Shown in pieces: positions 53,407-62,907 of a stretch of DNA of 64,000 nucleotides. The notes under the pieces are model-generated. The model ran no database searches. It was not told the DNA's origin and saw only the letters and a program-made list of their open reading frames with translations. Position 1 is the first letter of the stretch. Every line of letters starts with the position of its first letter. The position numbers were made by a program, and so were the translations under genes. Origin of the DNA: Paenibacillus sp. An7 (GTDB taxonomy: Bacteria > Bacillota > Bacilli > Paenibacillales > Paenibacillaceae); the NCBI RefSeq assembly GCF_009870785.1, contig NZ_WTWX01000004.1:241090-305089 (forward strand), written 5' to 3'.

Positions 53407-54840
53407 ATGATTCAGCGTAATCTGGATGGAAACAGTATCATTATCCGCCTTGAAATGAAAACAAAGACCATTAATTTTGGAGAAGTTGCTTCTGCCATCT
53501 CCATTGCTGGTGGAGACATTGTAGCCATTGACGTCATTTCAACCAATCAAGATGTAACGGTCCGTGATTTAACGGTAGCGATTACGGATAGTGAACAGAA
53601 CAAACGAATCATTGATCAAGTTCGTAAATTAGATGGCGTGACGATTATTAACGTATCTGACCGTACATTTCTCCTGCATTTGGGCGGGAAAATCGAAATC
53701 ACTCCCAAAACGCCGATTAATAACCGAGAAGACTTATCAAGGGTCTACACCCCTGATGTGGCAAGAATCTGTACCGCCATTGCAGAGGAACCCCATAAAG
53801 CTTATTCATTAACGATTAAAAGAAATACGGTAGCTGTCGTATCCGACGGCAGTGCTGTCCTTGGGCTTGGTAATATCGGTCCTGAAGCCGCGATGCCTGT
53901 AATGGAAGGTAAGGCAATGTTATTTAAACAGTTTGCTGGTGTGGATGCTTTTCCGATATGCCTGCAGACTCAAGATACAGAAGAAATTATTCGCACCATA
54001 AAAGCAATCTCGCCTGCTTTTGGAGGAATCAATCTGGAGGATATCTCCTCTCCGCGTTGTTTTGAAATTGAAGAAAGATTAAACAAGGAACTAGATATCC
54101 CGGTATTTCATGATGATCAGCATGGAACAGCCGTAGTCCTGTATGCAGGTCTGATTAATGCACTTAAACTCGCAGGAAAAACGCTGGAGGATAGTAAAAT
54201 TGTCATTTGTGGAATTGGAGCTGCTGGAGTAGCCTGCAGTAACATCTTGTTATCCGCTGGAGCAAAACGACTCATTGGTGTCGATCGCGAAGGTGCACTC
54301 GTGCGCACAGCAGTTTATGATAATCCCGTATGGCAGAGTTATGCAGAGCGGACAAATCCAGAACTCGAGGAAGGCACGCTTCATGAAGTTTTGAAAGGTG
54401 CAGATGTCTTCATTGGAGTATCCAAAGGGAACTTGCTAACAAGGGAACATATACTTACGATGGCAAAAGATCCAATTGTATTTGCGATGGCAAATCCTGT
54501 TCCTGAAATTATGCCGAGTGTAATCGAAGATATTGTCGCAGTCGCAGCCACTGGACGATCTGATTATCCGAATCAGATTAATAATGTGTTATGTTTTCCT
54601 GGTATTTTCCGAGCCGCACTCGACTGCCGTGCTTCTGTAATTAATGAAGAGATGAAACTTGCAGCAGCCACTGCGATTGCCTCCTCCATTTCAGATGAAG
54701 AACGTACGAAATACTATATTATTCCAAGTGTATTTAATGATCGTGTGGTGAAAAGGATTCGAGAACGAGTCATTGAAGCTGCGATCCAGACGGGTGTTGC
54801 AAGAAGATTTCCCAGAAAAAACAATGAAACCAAATCATGA
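53407..54840 (+). CDS. Malic enzyme with N-terminal ACT domain
   Basis: A 477-residue enzyme decarboxylating malate to pyruvate with NAD or NADP. Residues 1-85 form an ACT-like regulatory domain ([35 protein letters not shown]). The short-form malic enzyme follows with [25 protein letters not shown], the Rossmann loop [15 protein letters not shown] and [10 protein letters not shown]. It resembles YtsJ-type enzymes plus an extra ACT domain, which in this family may bind an amino acid or other effector. Cofactor preference cannot be read reliably. It is monocistronic and has a CGGGAGG ribosome binding site. Confidence 0.9.
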   Translation: MIQRNLDGNSIIIRLEMKTKTINFGEVASAISIAGGDIVAIDVISTNQDVTVRDLTVAITDSEQNKRIIDQVRKLDGVTIINVSDRTFLLHLGGKIEITPKTPINNREDLSRVYTPDVARICTAIAEEPHKAYSLTIKRNTVAVVSDGSAVLGLGNIGPEAAMPVMEGKAMLFKQFAGVDAFPICLQTQDTEEIIRTIKAISPAFGGINLEDISSPRCFEIEERLNKELDIPVFHDDQHGTAVVLYAGLINALKLAGKTLEDSKIVICGIGAAGVACSNILLSAGAKRLIGVDREGALVRTAVYDNPVWQSYAERTNPELEEGTLHEVLKGADVFIGVSKGNLLTREHILTMAKDPIVFAMANPVPEIMPSVIEDIVAVAATGRSDYPNQINNVLCFPGIFRAALDCRASVINEEMKLAAATAIASSISDEERTKYYIIPSVFNDRVVKRIRERVIEAAIQTGVARRFPRKNNETKS

Positions 54841-54880
54841 TGAAACGAGATATAGCAATAAAGGAACGTGGATTAAGAGA

Positions 54881-54918
54881 AACCCGGCAAACGCATTTGC
54901 GTTTCCGGGTTTTTTTTT
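54881..54918. terminator. Bidirectional intrinsic terminator
   Basis: AACCCGG/CCGGGTT plus AAACGC/GCGTTT stacked stems separated by one unpaired C, followed by a run of T. It lies between the converging malic-enzyme and stalk-protein genes. Confidence 0.85.
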
Positions 54919-56137
54919 AGTGTATCAACTTCGCTTCTCTTGAATCACTAAGAGAGGATCTGATTTTGCCATCTTCATCGCGTAGTATAACAAAAGTGTC
55001 AGCAATCAGCCATTTACCTGCTAGGTTTTGCTTCATATAGTACATGCTTGTATGATCACCTTCAAGATCTGTTTCTTCCGTATGAACGATCGCTGTTTCG
55101 CCATCATATTGTACGATGTTCATCTCAGTAGCTGATAAACTGTAATCAAATTCTTCGAACCAACCGTCTTCAAGAACAGAGATGACATCACGATAAATCC
55201 ATGTCGTAGGATCAAATGATGATAATAAGAGCTGTTTATTCTCTGTGTTGTATCCTTCGTATTGCGTATTTAATGTTTCCTCAATAGCTGATTTTACTTT
55301 CACCGGCACAACGGGTTTCTTACCGATGAGCTCCTCGGCTGCGTAGGATTCTGAAATGACACCTTCATAGAATACCTGCAGGTTGCCATTCGATGCCTTG
55401 GTGAGTTTCAAGATAAGATCCTGTTTGACGTCAAAATAAAAAGGACCGCTCTTCCATGTATTTGTCTTTGTAACAAACACAGTGGCCCCGTAATCATACA
55501 TGTTAACAGGATTAATTTTTGTATAGGTGACTTGACCTTGTGATTTGAAGTATTCACGGTAATCATGAATCATTTCTTCATAGAAAGGGGCATAGTTATC
55601 GACTAATGCGGACACTTTCTCAATACTGCGTTCATTTTCTGCCTGACTCAGTTTGCTTAGAAAGGCATTCACCTGTGCTTTTGTTTTGTCATCGACTTTA
55701 CCGGTTTCGATCTGAATCGTTTTCTTTTTTTGATCCCAGATTACGTTATAACCCGTAGCTTCTGCAACAAAGCGAAGCGGAACTAACATGCTTCCTTTGC
55801 TTATGTATGGCGCAGCAGGTAATTTTGTTCTTTGTCCATTAATGTGTGCAGATTTTTTGCCTACAATTAATTGCAGTTTGGTCTCACCATTGTCTGCGTT
55901 AATTCGTTTATCGGCATTGTTCCATTTTACGGTGTAGTCAAGTCCTTCAAAAAGAGGACGGAATTGTACAAAAGTCACTCCATTTTTAATGGTTGGCGGA
56001 ACATCAAATTTCATTTCAACCTGGTCCAAATATACTCGGATTGGGTTCTGTGATGCAGCTGCACTTACAGTGCTGCCCATGATGGACCATACCATTACTA
56101 GTGCGAGGGTGATTAGGCCCCATTGTTTTTTTAGCAT
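54917..56137 (-). CDS. Secreted stalk-domain (copper-amine-oxidase N1-like) protein
   Basis: A 406-residue exported protein with a signal peptide (cleavage near TVSA-AAS, residue 26). Residues 33-145 form a copper amine oxidase N-terminal-like stalk domain (IRVYLDQVEMKFDVPPTIKNGVTFVQFRPLFEGLDYTVKWN ... SMLVPLRFVAEATGYNVIWDQ). A helical linker and two NTF2-like or Cys-free alpha-beta units (about 160-280 and 285-400) follow. Despite the name there is no amine oxidase domain. Such proteins are numerous in Paenibacillus and probably belong to the cell surface. The function is unknown. Confidence 0.85.
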   Translation of the reverse strand: MLKKQWGLITLALVMVWSIMGSTVSAAASQNPIRVYLDQVEMKFDVPPTIKNGVTFVQFRPLFEGLDYTVKWNNADKRINADNGETKLQLIVGKKSAHINGQRTKLPAAPYISKGSMLVPLRFVAEATGYNVIWDQKKKTIQIETGKVDDKTKAQVNAFLSKLSQAENERSIEKVSALVDNYAPFYEEMIHDYREYFKSQGQVTYTKINPVNMYDYGATVFVTKTNTWKSGPFYFDVKQDLILKLTKASNGNLQVFYEGVISESYAAEELIGKKPVVPVKVKSAIEETLNTQYEGYNTENKQLLLSSFDPTTWIYRDVISVLEDGWFEEFDYSLSATEMNIVQYDGETAIVHTEETDLEGDHTSMYYMKQNLAGKWLIADTFVILRDEDGKIRSSLSDSREAKLIH

Positions 56138-56507
56138 GACGTCAACTCCTCTAGGTTGTAGGTAAGTGCACTGTCTAACTCAAATACATCATGAGTGGTT
56201 AAATCTAGTATAAGACAATGCAAACATTCAGTTTACCTGTAGAGGAAAATTAATGCAAGAAAGTTGGGAGGATTTTCTATTAAAAAATGATTCAAGCGAA
56301 TCAGCGTTATTTTATTAGAGGAGAGTACACCAAATACACTTTTTTTAAAAAAATATGTTAGAAACATACTCGTAAGTCATACTAAGATATGTTACAATAA
56401 ATCGTTATGCTTTTTAGGGAAATCATCTAGTACAAAGCTAAACTGCACATTAAAAAGTAAAGAAAGAAATCATCCATAAACATAAAGAAATAAGGAGGAG
56501 GAAAGTC
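56138..56507. other. Divergent intergenic region
   Basis: 370 bp between the stalk-protein gene and the ArAE-like gene. It is AT-rich with an A/T tract near 56340-56352. Apart from a possible 21-codon ORF no gene or RNA was recognised; it should contain promoters for both divergent genes. Confidence 0.4.
56253..56318 (+). CDS. Possible 21-aa micro-ORF
   Basis: ATG at 56253 is preceded by AGAGGA with an 8-nt spacer and encodes MQESWEDFLLKNDSSESALF followed by Tyr and a TAG stop. The acidic, Trp-containing sequence and the ribosome binding site are suggestive. An ORF this short is easily produced by chance, and no homologue is recognised. Confidence 0.2.
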   Translation: MQESWEDFLLKNDSSESALFY

Positions 56508-57572
56508 ATGTCATTTGGCGCTCGTGTATTGAAAACCGGTATAGCAGTAACACTTGCTCTTTACGTAAGTATGCTGCTAGGTATCGATCAGTCACCCGTT
56601 GGTGCAGCGATCGCCGCAATTTTTGCCATGCAGCCTTCCATATACCGTTCGTGGCGGTATTTTTTGGACCAACTTCAATCTACTACGCTTGGAGCCATTG
56701 TTGCACTAGTTGGAGGAATGATATTCTCCAATGAACCTATTGCGGTGGGTGCTGCTTGTATTCTCGTAATAAGTATTTGTCTGAAACTGAACATGGGGGA
56801 TACCATTGGGCTTACACTAGTGACCGTTGTATCCATTATGGAAGCTTCTGGGGATTGGAATTATGCACTTAATCGATTTTTGCTCACCTTAGTGGGGATT
56901 ATTTGCGCATCGGTTATTAACGTGACAGTATCGCCTCCAAAGCCTAAAATTCAGTTTGTTATGCAGATACGCAGTGTATTTGACCGTATGTCGCTTCTGC
57001 TGCGAACTTCGATATCCGATGAAATTAAGGAATCCGTGTTCCGCGACGAAAAGAACGACCTAGAGGGTCAGATCAAATCTCTTGTAGATAAATATCGCTT
57101 ATTTGAGGAAGAGACCCAAAAGCTGAGAAGAGCAAAATTCAGTACAACAAGACAGATGGTTGTCTACAAACTCATGTTATCTTCTCTTCAAAAAGGGTAC
57201 GCTGTACTTGATGCAGTAGACAGACATTATTTTCAGTCAGAGAGAACAGAGAAGACGGATGAATATTTTGACAATCATTTGGAAAAATTGATTAAATTTC
57301 ATGAGCATGTACTGCTTAAATTTGAAGATAAACTGAAACCGAACGATCATGAAGGGGAAGAACTCGTTAGGACAAATGTGGAATTTATGGAATCCGCTAT
57401 AGAGCGAATTGATTTTGACAGAGAAGGAATGTTAAGGTTATCGATTGTTGCTGCTGCAATGTATGATTACGGATATCAGTTAGAACGACTAAACAGACTT
57501 GCAGATCACATACTTGATTCAGAAGAGACGAAAGACAATTCAGACGGACTTTCTGCTTGGTTGAAAAAATAG
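56508..57572 (+). CDS. Aromatic-acid-exporter-like membrane protein (ArAE_1/YgaE type)
   Basis: A 354-residue protein. The N-terminal half has five or six helices (about 8-145), including GARVLKTGIAVTLALYVSMLLG, SPVGAAIAAIFAMQPSIYRSWRY and LDQLQSTTLGAIVALVGG, which fit the aromatic acid exporter family 1 (FUSC-like). The C-terminal half (150-354) is a cytosolic helical domain with long coiled-coil stretches. B. subtilis YgaE has the same layout. The substrate is unknown. The ribosome binding site is AAGGAGGAGG. It is monocistronic. Confidence 0.85.
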   Translation: MSFGARVLKTGIAVTLALYVSMLLGIDQSPVGAAIAAIFAMQPSIYRSWRYFLDQLQSTTLGAIVALVGGMIFSNEPIAVGAACILVISICLKLNMGDTIGLTLVTVVSIMEASGDWNYALNRFLLTLVGIICASVINVTVSPPKPKIQFVMQIRSVFDRMSLLLRTSISDEIKESVFRDEKNDLEGQIKSLVDKYRLFEEETQKLRRAKFSTTRQMVVYKLMLSSLQKGYAVLDAVDRHYFQSERTEKTDEYFDNHLEKLIKFHEHVLLKFEDKLKPNDHEGEELVRTNVEFMESAIERIDFDREGMLRLSIVAAAMYDYGYQLERLNRLADHILDSEETKDNSDGLSAWLKK

Positions 57573-57619
57573 TGGTTTATTTGCATCCATTCCGTGGATT
57601 GGATACAATAATAAAACAG

Positions 57620-57657
57620 CCCGGACACCGACTACATTGTCCGGGTTTATTCTTTTT
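57620..57657 (+). terminator. Intrinsic terminator
   Basis: An 8-bp GC-rich stem (57620-57627 with 57638-57645) with A and T flanks that extend the pairing, then a T-rich tail. Confidence 0.75.
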
Positions 57658-57680
57658 GTAGAGCTTGGGGGACGATCAGG

Positions 57681-58151
57681 ATGATGAAAACCGCCATTCC
57701 AGAAGCACTGATGACACTGCTGAGCGGTGAAAATTTAAAAGATAAGCAGCAAGAGGCTTTCTTATTACAGACGGTGAACGAGGATGGCTGGCCGCACTCG
57801 GCAATGATAAGTGTGGGTGAAGTGCTTGCAGCTGATCCGTATACATTTCACCTGATGTTATGGCCAAACACAATGACCACGATAAACCTCATGCGGAGTA
57901 AAAAAGCGCAGCTCGTTATCGTTTATGATGGTCTTGTATATTATATAAAACTTCAGATAAAGCATCATTCTGCTGTTCTTTCTGATATACATACAGGAGA
58001 GCGATTCAGTGCGCATATTCATGCGTTAAAAATAGACAAAGCAAAGTATGCCAAGATTGAGACGGGGATCCAGGTCAGACTTCATAATCCCGACTCTGTA
58101 ATTGATCGATGGCAGGCCCAAGTTGAAATACTAAAACATAATCCATATTGA
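57681..58151 (+). CDS. Pyridoxamine-5'-phosphate-oxidase-fold protein
   Basis: A 156-residue protein with the FMN-binding split-barrel fold of PNPOx-like proteins: FLLQTVNEDGWPHSAMISVGEVLAADPYTFHLMLWPNTMTTINL is the typical strand pattern (x-T-x-x-x-D-G-x-P-x-x-x-x-x). The C-terminus is helical. It may bind FMN, F420 or heme; the substrate is unknown. The start is at ATG 57681 (a second ATG follows directly), with TTGGGGG upstream. The helD gene follows 30 bp later, so both may be transcribed together. Confidence 0.78.
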   Translation: MMKTAIPEALMTLLSGENLKDKQQEAFLLQTVNEDGWPHSAMISVGEVLAADPYTFHLMLWPNTMTTINLMRSKKAQLVIVYDGLVYYIKLQIKHHSAVLSDIHTGERFSAHIHALKIDKAKYAKIETGIQVRLHNPDSVIDRWQAQVEILKHNPY

Positions 58152-58181
58152 CATAAAGTGAAGTAAAAAGGAGAGAGCGTC

Positions 58182-60551
58182 TTGAGCACGGACAATGAGT
58201 GGCAATTAGAACAAGAACGAGTAGATGAAGTAACAACGCAAATAAGTCAAGCGATTGAAAAACTTGAAAAGGAAGTCGGATCAGTCCGCGGCGAAGTCGT
58301 AGAGATGAGAAAAGACTTCTGGGATGAAGTGACAATTAACTTCAGTGAAGCAGATGATGTTGGGGAAACTTCAACGAATTTAAGACAGCAGTCAGAAGTG
58401 CTTTCTGAACGCGAACGCAGTCACAAAAATACGTTTCAAGCGCTTAGTAAAATGAATAAGCTTGTCTCGAGTCCATACTTCGGGAGAATTGATTTTATAG
58501 AAGAAGGTTCTAAGGAGAAGGAGTCAATCTATCTCGGAATCGCCTCTTTCTTATCAGAAAAAGAACAGGATTTCCTAGTATATGACTGGCGGGCACCTAT
58601 CTCTAATTTATACTACGATGGGGCTCCCGGTCATTCTTCTTATGACACGCCCTCCGGATTAATTGAAGGTGAAATTACACTGAAACGACAGTTCACCATT
58701 CGAGATGCGGATATTAAGTTCATGTTCGATACCGGGGTTACGATCGGTGATCAATTACTGCAGGCGGTATTAAGCCGGAGTTCTGATGCGACAATGAAGA
58801 GTATTGTGGCAACGATTCAGAAAGAACAGAATCAGATCATTCGAAATGATAAGAGCAAATATCTAATCGTACAAGGAGCGGCGGGAAGTGGAAAAACATC
58901 AGCCGCTCTCCAGCGTGTTGCTTATTTATTATATAAAGATAGAGAACACCTGAAAGCAGATCAGATGATCTTATTTTCACCAAACCCTATGTTTAACAGC
59001 TATGTGTCTACCGTACTGCCTGAGCTCGGTGAGGAAAACATGATTCAAACTACATTCCAAGAATATTTAGAGCGCAGAATCGGCAGAGAGTATCAGCTGG
59101 AAGATCCATTTGTGCAATTAGAGTATGTATTGTCGCAGAAAGATGATCCTTCTTATGAGGCTAGAATTCAAGGGATTGAATTCAAATCCTCTCCATCGTT
59201 TCTGACCATGATTACGAAATATAGAGAAATGCTGGCTAAGCGGGGGATGATGTTTCGGCCGCTGCGTTTTCTAGGGAAAGAAGTCGTATCCGCAGAACAG
59301 ATCCGTATAAAGTTTTATGAATATGATCAAAGCATCCGTATTGCTAACCGTTTAGAGCTGTTAAAAGATTGGCTCTTAAAAGAGTTATCTCTATTCGGAA
59401 AAAGTGAACTGAATGCACCTTGGGTAGATGAACAGATTCAGCTTCTTAGCAAGGAAGATTATCACCGGGCTTATCAGAGATTGAAACGGAAACAACAAGG
59501 CAAGAAGGAAACCTTTGATGATTATGATTTAGAACGAGAGATTTTAGCGAGAATGGTGGTATCGGATCGGTTGAAGCCGCTGAGAAAATGGGTGAAAGCC
59601 ATTCGTTTTGTGGATATGAAAAAGTTGTATCGCGCTATTTTCAATGATCCTGAGGTACTGTCTTTCATTTCGTCAGGAGTGAATTTACCTGCTGCATGGG
59701 AGGAGATTAGCCGGTTTACTACCGATCATTTGCAAGCTCAGGAACTGGCATATGAAGATACAACACCCTTTTTATATTTAAAGGATTCTCTGCTTGGATT
59801 CCGGATCTTTACAGGTATTCGCCATGTCATTATTGATGAAGCACAGGACTACTCTCCATTTCAGTTAGCGTTCTTTAAACGAATCTTTCCTCGGGCCAAA
59901 ATCACTGCACTTGGTGACTTTAATCAAGCGATCTATGCTCACTCGTCTGTGCTGCAGGCGGCAAGTCCGCTAGGAGAGATATTTGGAACGGAATCGACGG
60001 AAGTCATTCGTTTGACACGAAGCTATCGTTCGACGAAAGAGATTGTGGAATTTACAAAAGCAATGCTGCCAAACGGCGAAGAGATCGTTCCGTTTAATCG
60101 GGAGGGAGAACTGCCCACGGTTCACGAGTTTACTCAGTCCCTCAAAATGGAAGAAGCCATCCATCATCAATTGGAACAATTAATTTCGGAAGGCTATGAA
60201 TCCATAGCTGTAATATGTAAAACAGCAGACCAAAGTAAAGATGTATATGAGAGAATGTCGAATAAACTTAGTAGGCCATCAAAACTTGTCAAGAAAACTA
60301 CGCTCGGTTTTGACAAAGGTGTGCAGATTATTCCGGCATATCTTGCAAAAGGCGTCGAATTTGATGCTGTCATTATTTATGACGGTTCAAAAGAAATGTA
60401 TGCTGCAGAAAGTGAGCGGAAGCTGTTCTATACTGCTTGCACTAGAGCTATGCATTTGCTGGATATTTACTCTCTCGGTCCTGTAAGTCCATTTATAGCC
60501 GATGTGCCTTCTGAGAAGTACAAACGAAGCAAGGAGTTACAAAGCCACTAA
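58182..60551 (+). CDS. helD: RNA polymerase recycling motor HelD
   Basis: A 789-residue UvrD/Rep-like SF1 ATPase that binds RNA polymerase and frees stalled enzyme from DNA. An N-terminal coiled-coil arm (1-95) that inserts into the secondary channel is visible. IYLGIASFLSEKEQDFLVYDWRAPISNLYYD, characteristic of HelD, follows. The Walker A is VQGAAGSGKTSAALQR (residues 230-245), Walker B is IIDEAQDYSP, and the C-terminal motor has LTRSYRSTKEI and YTACTRAMH. The start is TTG with AAAGGAGAG upstream. Length is normal for Bacillales HelD. Confidence 0.93.
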   Translation: MSTDNEWQLEQERVDEVTTQISQAIEKLEKEVGSVRGEVVEMRKDFWDEVTINFSEADDVGETSTNLRQQSEVLSERERSHKNTFQALSKMNKLVSSPYFGRIDFIEEGSKEKESIYLGIASFLSEKEQDFLVYDWRAPISNLYYDGAPGHSSYDTPSGLIEGEITLKRQFTIRDADIKFMFDTGVTIGDQLLQAVLSRSSDATMKSIVATIQKEQNQIIRNDKSKYLIVQGAAGSGKTSAALQRVAYLLYKDREHLKADQMILFSPNPMFNSYVSTVLPELGEENMIQTTFQEYLERRIGREYQLEDPFVQLEYVLSQKDDPSYEARIQGIEFKSSPSFLTMITKYREMLAKRGMMFRPLRFLGKEVVSAEQIRIKFYEYDQSIRIANRLELLKDWLLKELSLFGKSELNAPWVDEQIQLLSKEDYHRAYQRLKRKQQGKKETFDDYDLEREILARMVVSDRLKPLRKWVKAIRFVDMKKLYRAIFNDPEVLSFISSGVNLPAAWEEISRFTTDHLQAQELAYEDTTPFLYLKDSLLGFRIFTGIRHVIIDEAQDYSPFQLAFFKRIFPRAKITALGDFNQAIYAHSSVLQAASPLGEIFGTESTEVIRLTRSYRSTKEIVEFTKAMLPNGEEIVPFNREGELPTVHEFTQSLKMEEAIHHQLEQLISEGYESIAVICKTADQSKDVYERMSNKLSRPSKLVKKTTLGFDKGVQIIPAYLAKGVEFDAVIIYDGSKEMYAAESERKLFYTACTRAMHLLDIYSLGPVSPFIADVPSEKYKRSKELQSH

Positions 60552-60555
60552 AGAG

Positions 60556-60592
60556 AAAGCATTTCAGATGAAAATCTGGAGTGCTTTTTTTA
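60556..60592 (+). terminator. Intrinsic terminator after helD
   Basis: A 14-bp stem with one or two G-U pairs (60556-60569 with 60574-60587), a 4-nt loop and a T run. Confidence 0.8.
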
Positions 60593-60701
60593 TTAACAAA
60601 ATATTGATTTTTTGAGTTAAATTTATTTACATGTGAGGCGTCGGCTACTATAATCGGTAACAATATATTTTTCTAAAGTAAATGAATGGGAGAGATCATA
60701 C

Positions 60702-62519
60702 TTGAAAACAAAACGTTTCGAAAGACCTGGATTAGAAGAGTGCATAAAGGATTTAGTAGCGACTGCCAGAGGAGATTTGAAAGCTACCATGGTTATTCAA
60801 GGTGGATCTCTTGTTAATGTAATTTCTGGTGAAATCATCAAACAGATATCGGTAGCAGTACAAGGAGCAAGAATTGCTTATGTTGGTAAAGATGTGTCAC
60901 ACACGATTGGACCAGATACTGAAATCATAGATGCCACAGGAATGTATATTGCCCCCGGTTTACTCGATGGTCACTGCCATATTGAAAGCACGCAGCTGAA
61001 AGTATCCGAGTTTGCAAGGGCAGTTCTGCCACTTGGGACAACAGGGGGGTTCTTTGATGCGCATGAAATTTCAAATGTACTCGGATTAAAAGGACTTAAG
61101 TACATGCTGGAGGAAGCGAGAATTACTCCGATGGCAGCATATATGCAGGCTCCTTCCTGTGTGCCTTCTACAAGTCCTGAGCTTGAAACAACAGGTGCCT
61201 GGATTGGTCCAGAGGAAGTAGCAGAAGCTTTGTCTTGGGGAGACGATATGATTGGACTTGGTGAAGTGATGAACTTTCCGGGTGTAGTCTATAGTGAAGA
61301 TAAAATGATTGGCGAAATTGAAGCAACACTCAGAGCCGGAAAGGCAGTAGACGGTCATTTTACTTGGGCATCTGATGATTGGAGACTTCCTGTTTACGCG
61401 GCTGCAGGCGTTACCGGAGATCACGAATGTGTGACAAAGGAAGATGTTCTAGAACGAGTTCGACTGGGCATGTATGCAAAATTACGACAAGGTTCCGCTT
61501 GGCACGATGTAGCAGAAACTGTAAAAGCGGCAACAGAACTTGGTCTCGATACTCGGCGGATGATGCTTGTCACCGATGATCGAAGTTCAGAGTCCTTGCT
61601 GGACGAAGGACATATGAATTTTGTTGTGAGACATGCAATTTCTCAGGGGCTAAAGCCGATTACCGCTTTCCAGATGGCCACCATTAATACAGCCGAACGA
61701 TTTGGGGTTCAGAGGGATGTAGGTTCGGTTACTCCTGGCTCCATTGCAGATATTATTCTATTAAAGGGACATCTCGCGGATGTGAACGTAGATACGACGA
61801 TCGCTGCCGGGCAAGTGGTCGCACGTTCAGGAAAAATGGTTGCAGAATGGGAAACCTATGTATATTCTGAGGATGCGCTGGGTACAGTTCACCTTGCAGA
61901 ACCCGTTCGAACCGAAGATTTTCGTATTATGGCTCCGATCTCGGAGGGAGAGGTCAAAGCAAGAATCATTCAAGTGACAGAAAACCATGTAGAAACGAAA
62001 GAAATATGGGAACAAGTGCAAGTGGAGTCTGGGTTAGTAAAACTAAGTACGGAAAAGGACATTTGCAAAATTGCTGTCATCGAAAGACATCATATGACGG
62101 GGGACAAATCCGTTGCCCTTGTTTCAGGGGTTGGATTCCGTGGTCCAGCAGCCATCGCGATGACGGTAGCCCATGACAGTCACAATCTGATGGTCATTGG
62201 CACGAATGATGAGCTAATGGCTGAAGCAGCTAATCGAGTAGCGGCAATGCAGGGCGGAGTTGTGGTTATAACGGAGGAAGGGACGACAGAATTCCCACTG
62301 AAAATAGCGGGTTTGATGTCTACGGAACCATTTGAAGTGGTCGCATCGCAATCAGCAGGAATTAGTACCGCATTACAGAATGCAGGATGTAATCTGAATA
62401 ATGCATTTATGACCTTATCTTTACTTGCATTAGTGGTGATTCCTGAACTTCGCTTATCTGATAAAGGACTTGTTCAGATTTCCGCAGAGGGAATTAATAT
62501 TGTTTCCTTATTCGAGTAA
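60702..62519 (+). CDS. Adenine-deaminase family amidohydrolase, divergent
   Basis: A 605-residue metallohydrolase of the adenine deaminase family (adenine to hypoxanthine and ammonia). Conserved parts: PGLLDGHCHIES (metal ligands His91, His93), FDAHEISNVLG, VTGDHEC and VTDD. The C-terminal domain has SVALVSGVGFRGPAAIAMTVAHDSHNL. Several positions differ from what I remember of AdeC: the segment after DGHF is TWASDDWRLP rather than APGLSGK.L, and DDRSSESL replaces DDRHPDDL. This may therefore be a paralogue with a different substrate, as with YerA in B. subtilis. The start is TTG with GGGAGAG upstream. No purine riboswitch is seen upstream. Confidence 0.82.
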   Translation: MKTKRFERPGLEECIKDLVATARGDLKATMVIQGGSLVNVISGEIIKQISVAVQGARIAYVGKDVSHTIGPDTEIIDATGMYIAPGLLDGHCHIESTQLKVSEFARAVLPLGTTGGFFDAHEISNVLGLKGLKYMLEEARITPMAAYMQAPSCVPSTSPELETTGAWIGPEEVAEALSWGDDMIGLGEVMNFPGVVYSEDKMIGEIEATLRAGKAVDGHFTWASDDWRLPVYAAAGVTGDHECVTKEDVLERVRLGMYAKLRQGSAWHDVAETVKAATELGLDTRRMMLVTDDRSSESLLDEGHMNFVVRHAISQGLKPITAFQMATINTAERFGVQRDVGSVTPGSIADIILLKGHLADVNVDTTIAAGQVVARSGKMVAEWETYVYSEDALGTVHLAEPVRTEDFRIMAPISEGEVKARIIQVTENHVETKEIWEQVQVESGLVKLSTEKDICKIAVIERHHMTGDKSVALVSGVGFRGPAAIAMTVAHDSHNLMVIGTNDELMAEAANRVAAMQGGVVVITEEGTTEFPLKIAGLMSTEPFEVVASQSAGISTALQNAGCNLNNAFMTLSLLALVVIPELRLSDKGLVQISAEGINIVSLFE

Positions 62520-62537
62520 TGAAATAGTTATCCTCCC

Positions 62538-62577
62538 AAAATAGGCGAGCAGACACATGTCTGCTCGCCTATTTTTT
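62538..62577. terminator. Strong intrinsic terminator
   Basis: A nearly perfect palindrome (62538-62555 with 62558-62575) of about 16 bp around a small loop, followed by T residues. Confidence 0.88.
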
Positions 62578-62783
62578 GTTTTATTTTATGAAATTATAGT
62601 GTATTATACCTAAATGAGTCTAAAGACCTATAATCAGACTGCGTATTAATTACGAAATATATAATGTAAGGCTTCGGACCTTCATTGTAAGCAAAGAAAA
62701 TGAGTCTTTCGTATTTCTGTATTAGGTATGACTAGTTCAAAGTAATGAGTAAAAAGAAAAAGATTGTGACTATTGGATAGTTG

Positions 62784-62888
62784 TATTTACACTGAGGGCA
62801 AATTTACCGAAAGGTAAAGACGCAAAGCCATAGGGTCTAAAGTAAGTCTTAGGGCTTACGATGATAGCCGGTTGCCGATGTGAAAAAT
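62784..62888 (+). promoter_or_regulatory. Cyclic-di-GMP-I (GEMM-I) riboswitch
   Basis: The aptamer core is clear. GAGGGCAAA (from 62794) is followed by a hairpin closed by TTTACC and GGTAAA with a GAAA tetraloop (62809-62812). Then come ACGCAAAGCC (62820-62829), GGGTCTAAAGTAAG, a second hairpin, GATGATAGCC and GGTTGCCGATG (about 62869-62880). Order and spacing match the Vc2-type class I aptamer, including the tetraloop and the CGCAAAGCC segment. P1 is probably TATTTACAC with GTGAAAAAT. The AAGGAG ribosome binding site of the next gene begins only 3-4 nt after P1. No terminator hairpin lies between, so control of translation is the simplest model; ON or OFF sense is undetermined. Confidence 0.92.
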
Positions 62889-62907
62889 CGAAGGAGTGTG
62901 CAGACAT

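Noticed and set aside
60593..60701. Purine riboswitch upstream of the adenine deaminase gene
   Set aside because: The leader is too short and AT-rich, and contains none of the conserved aptamer segments.
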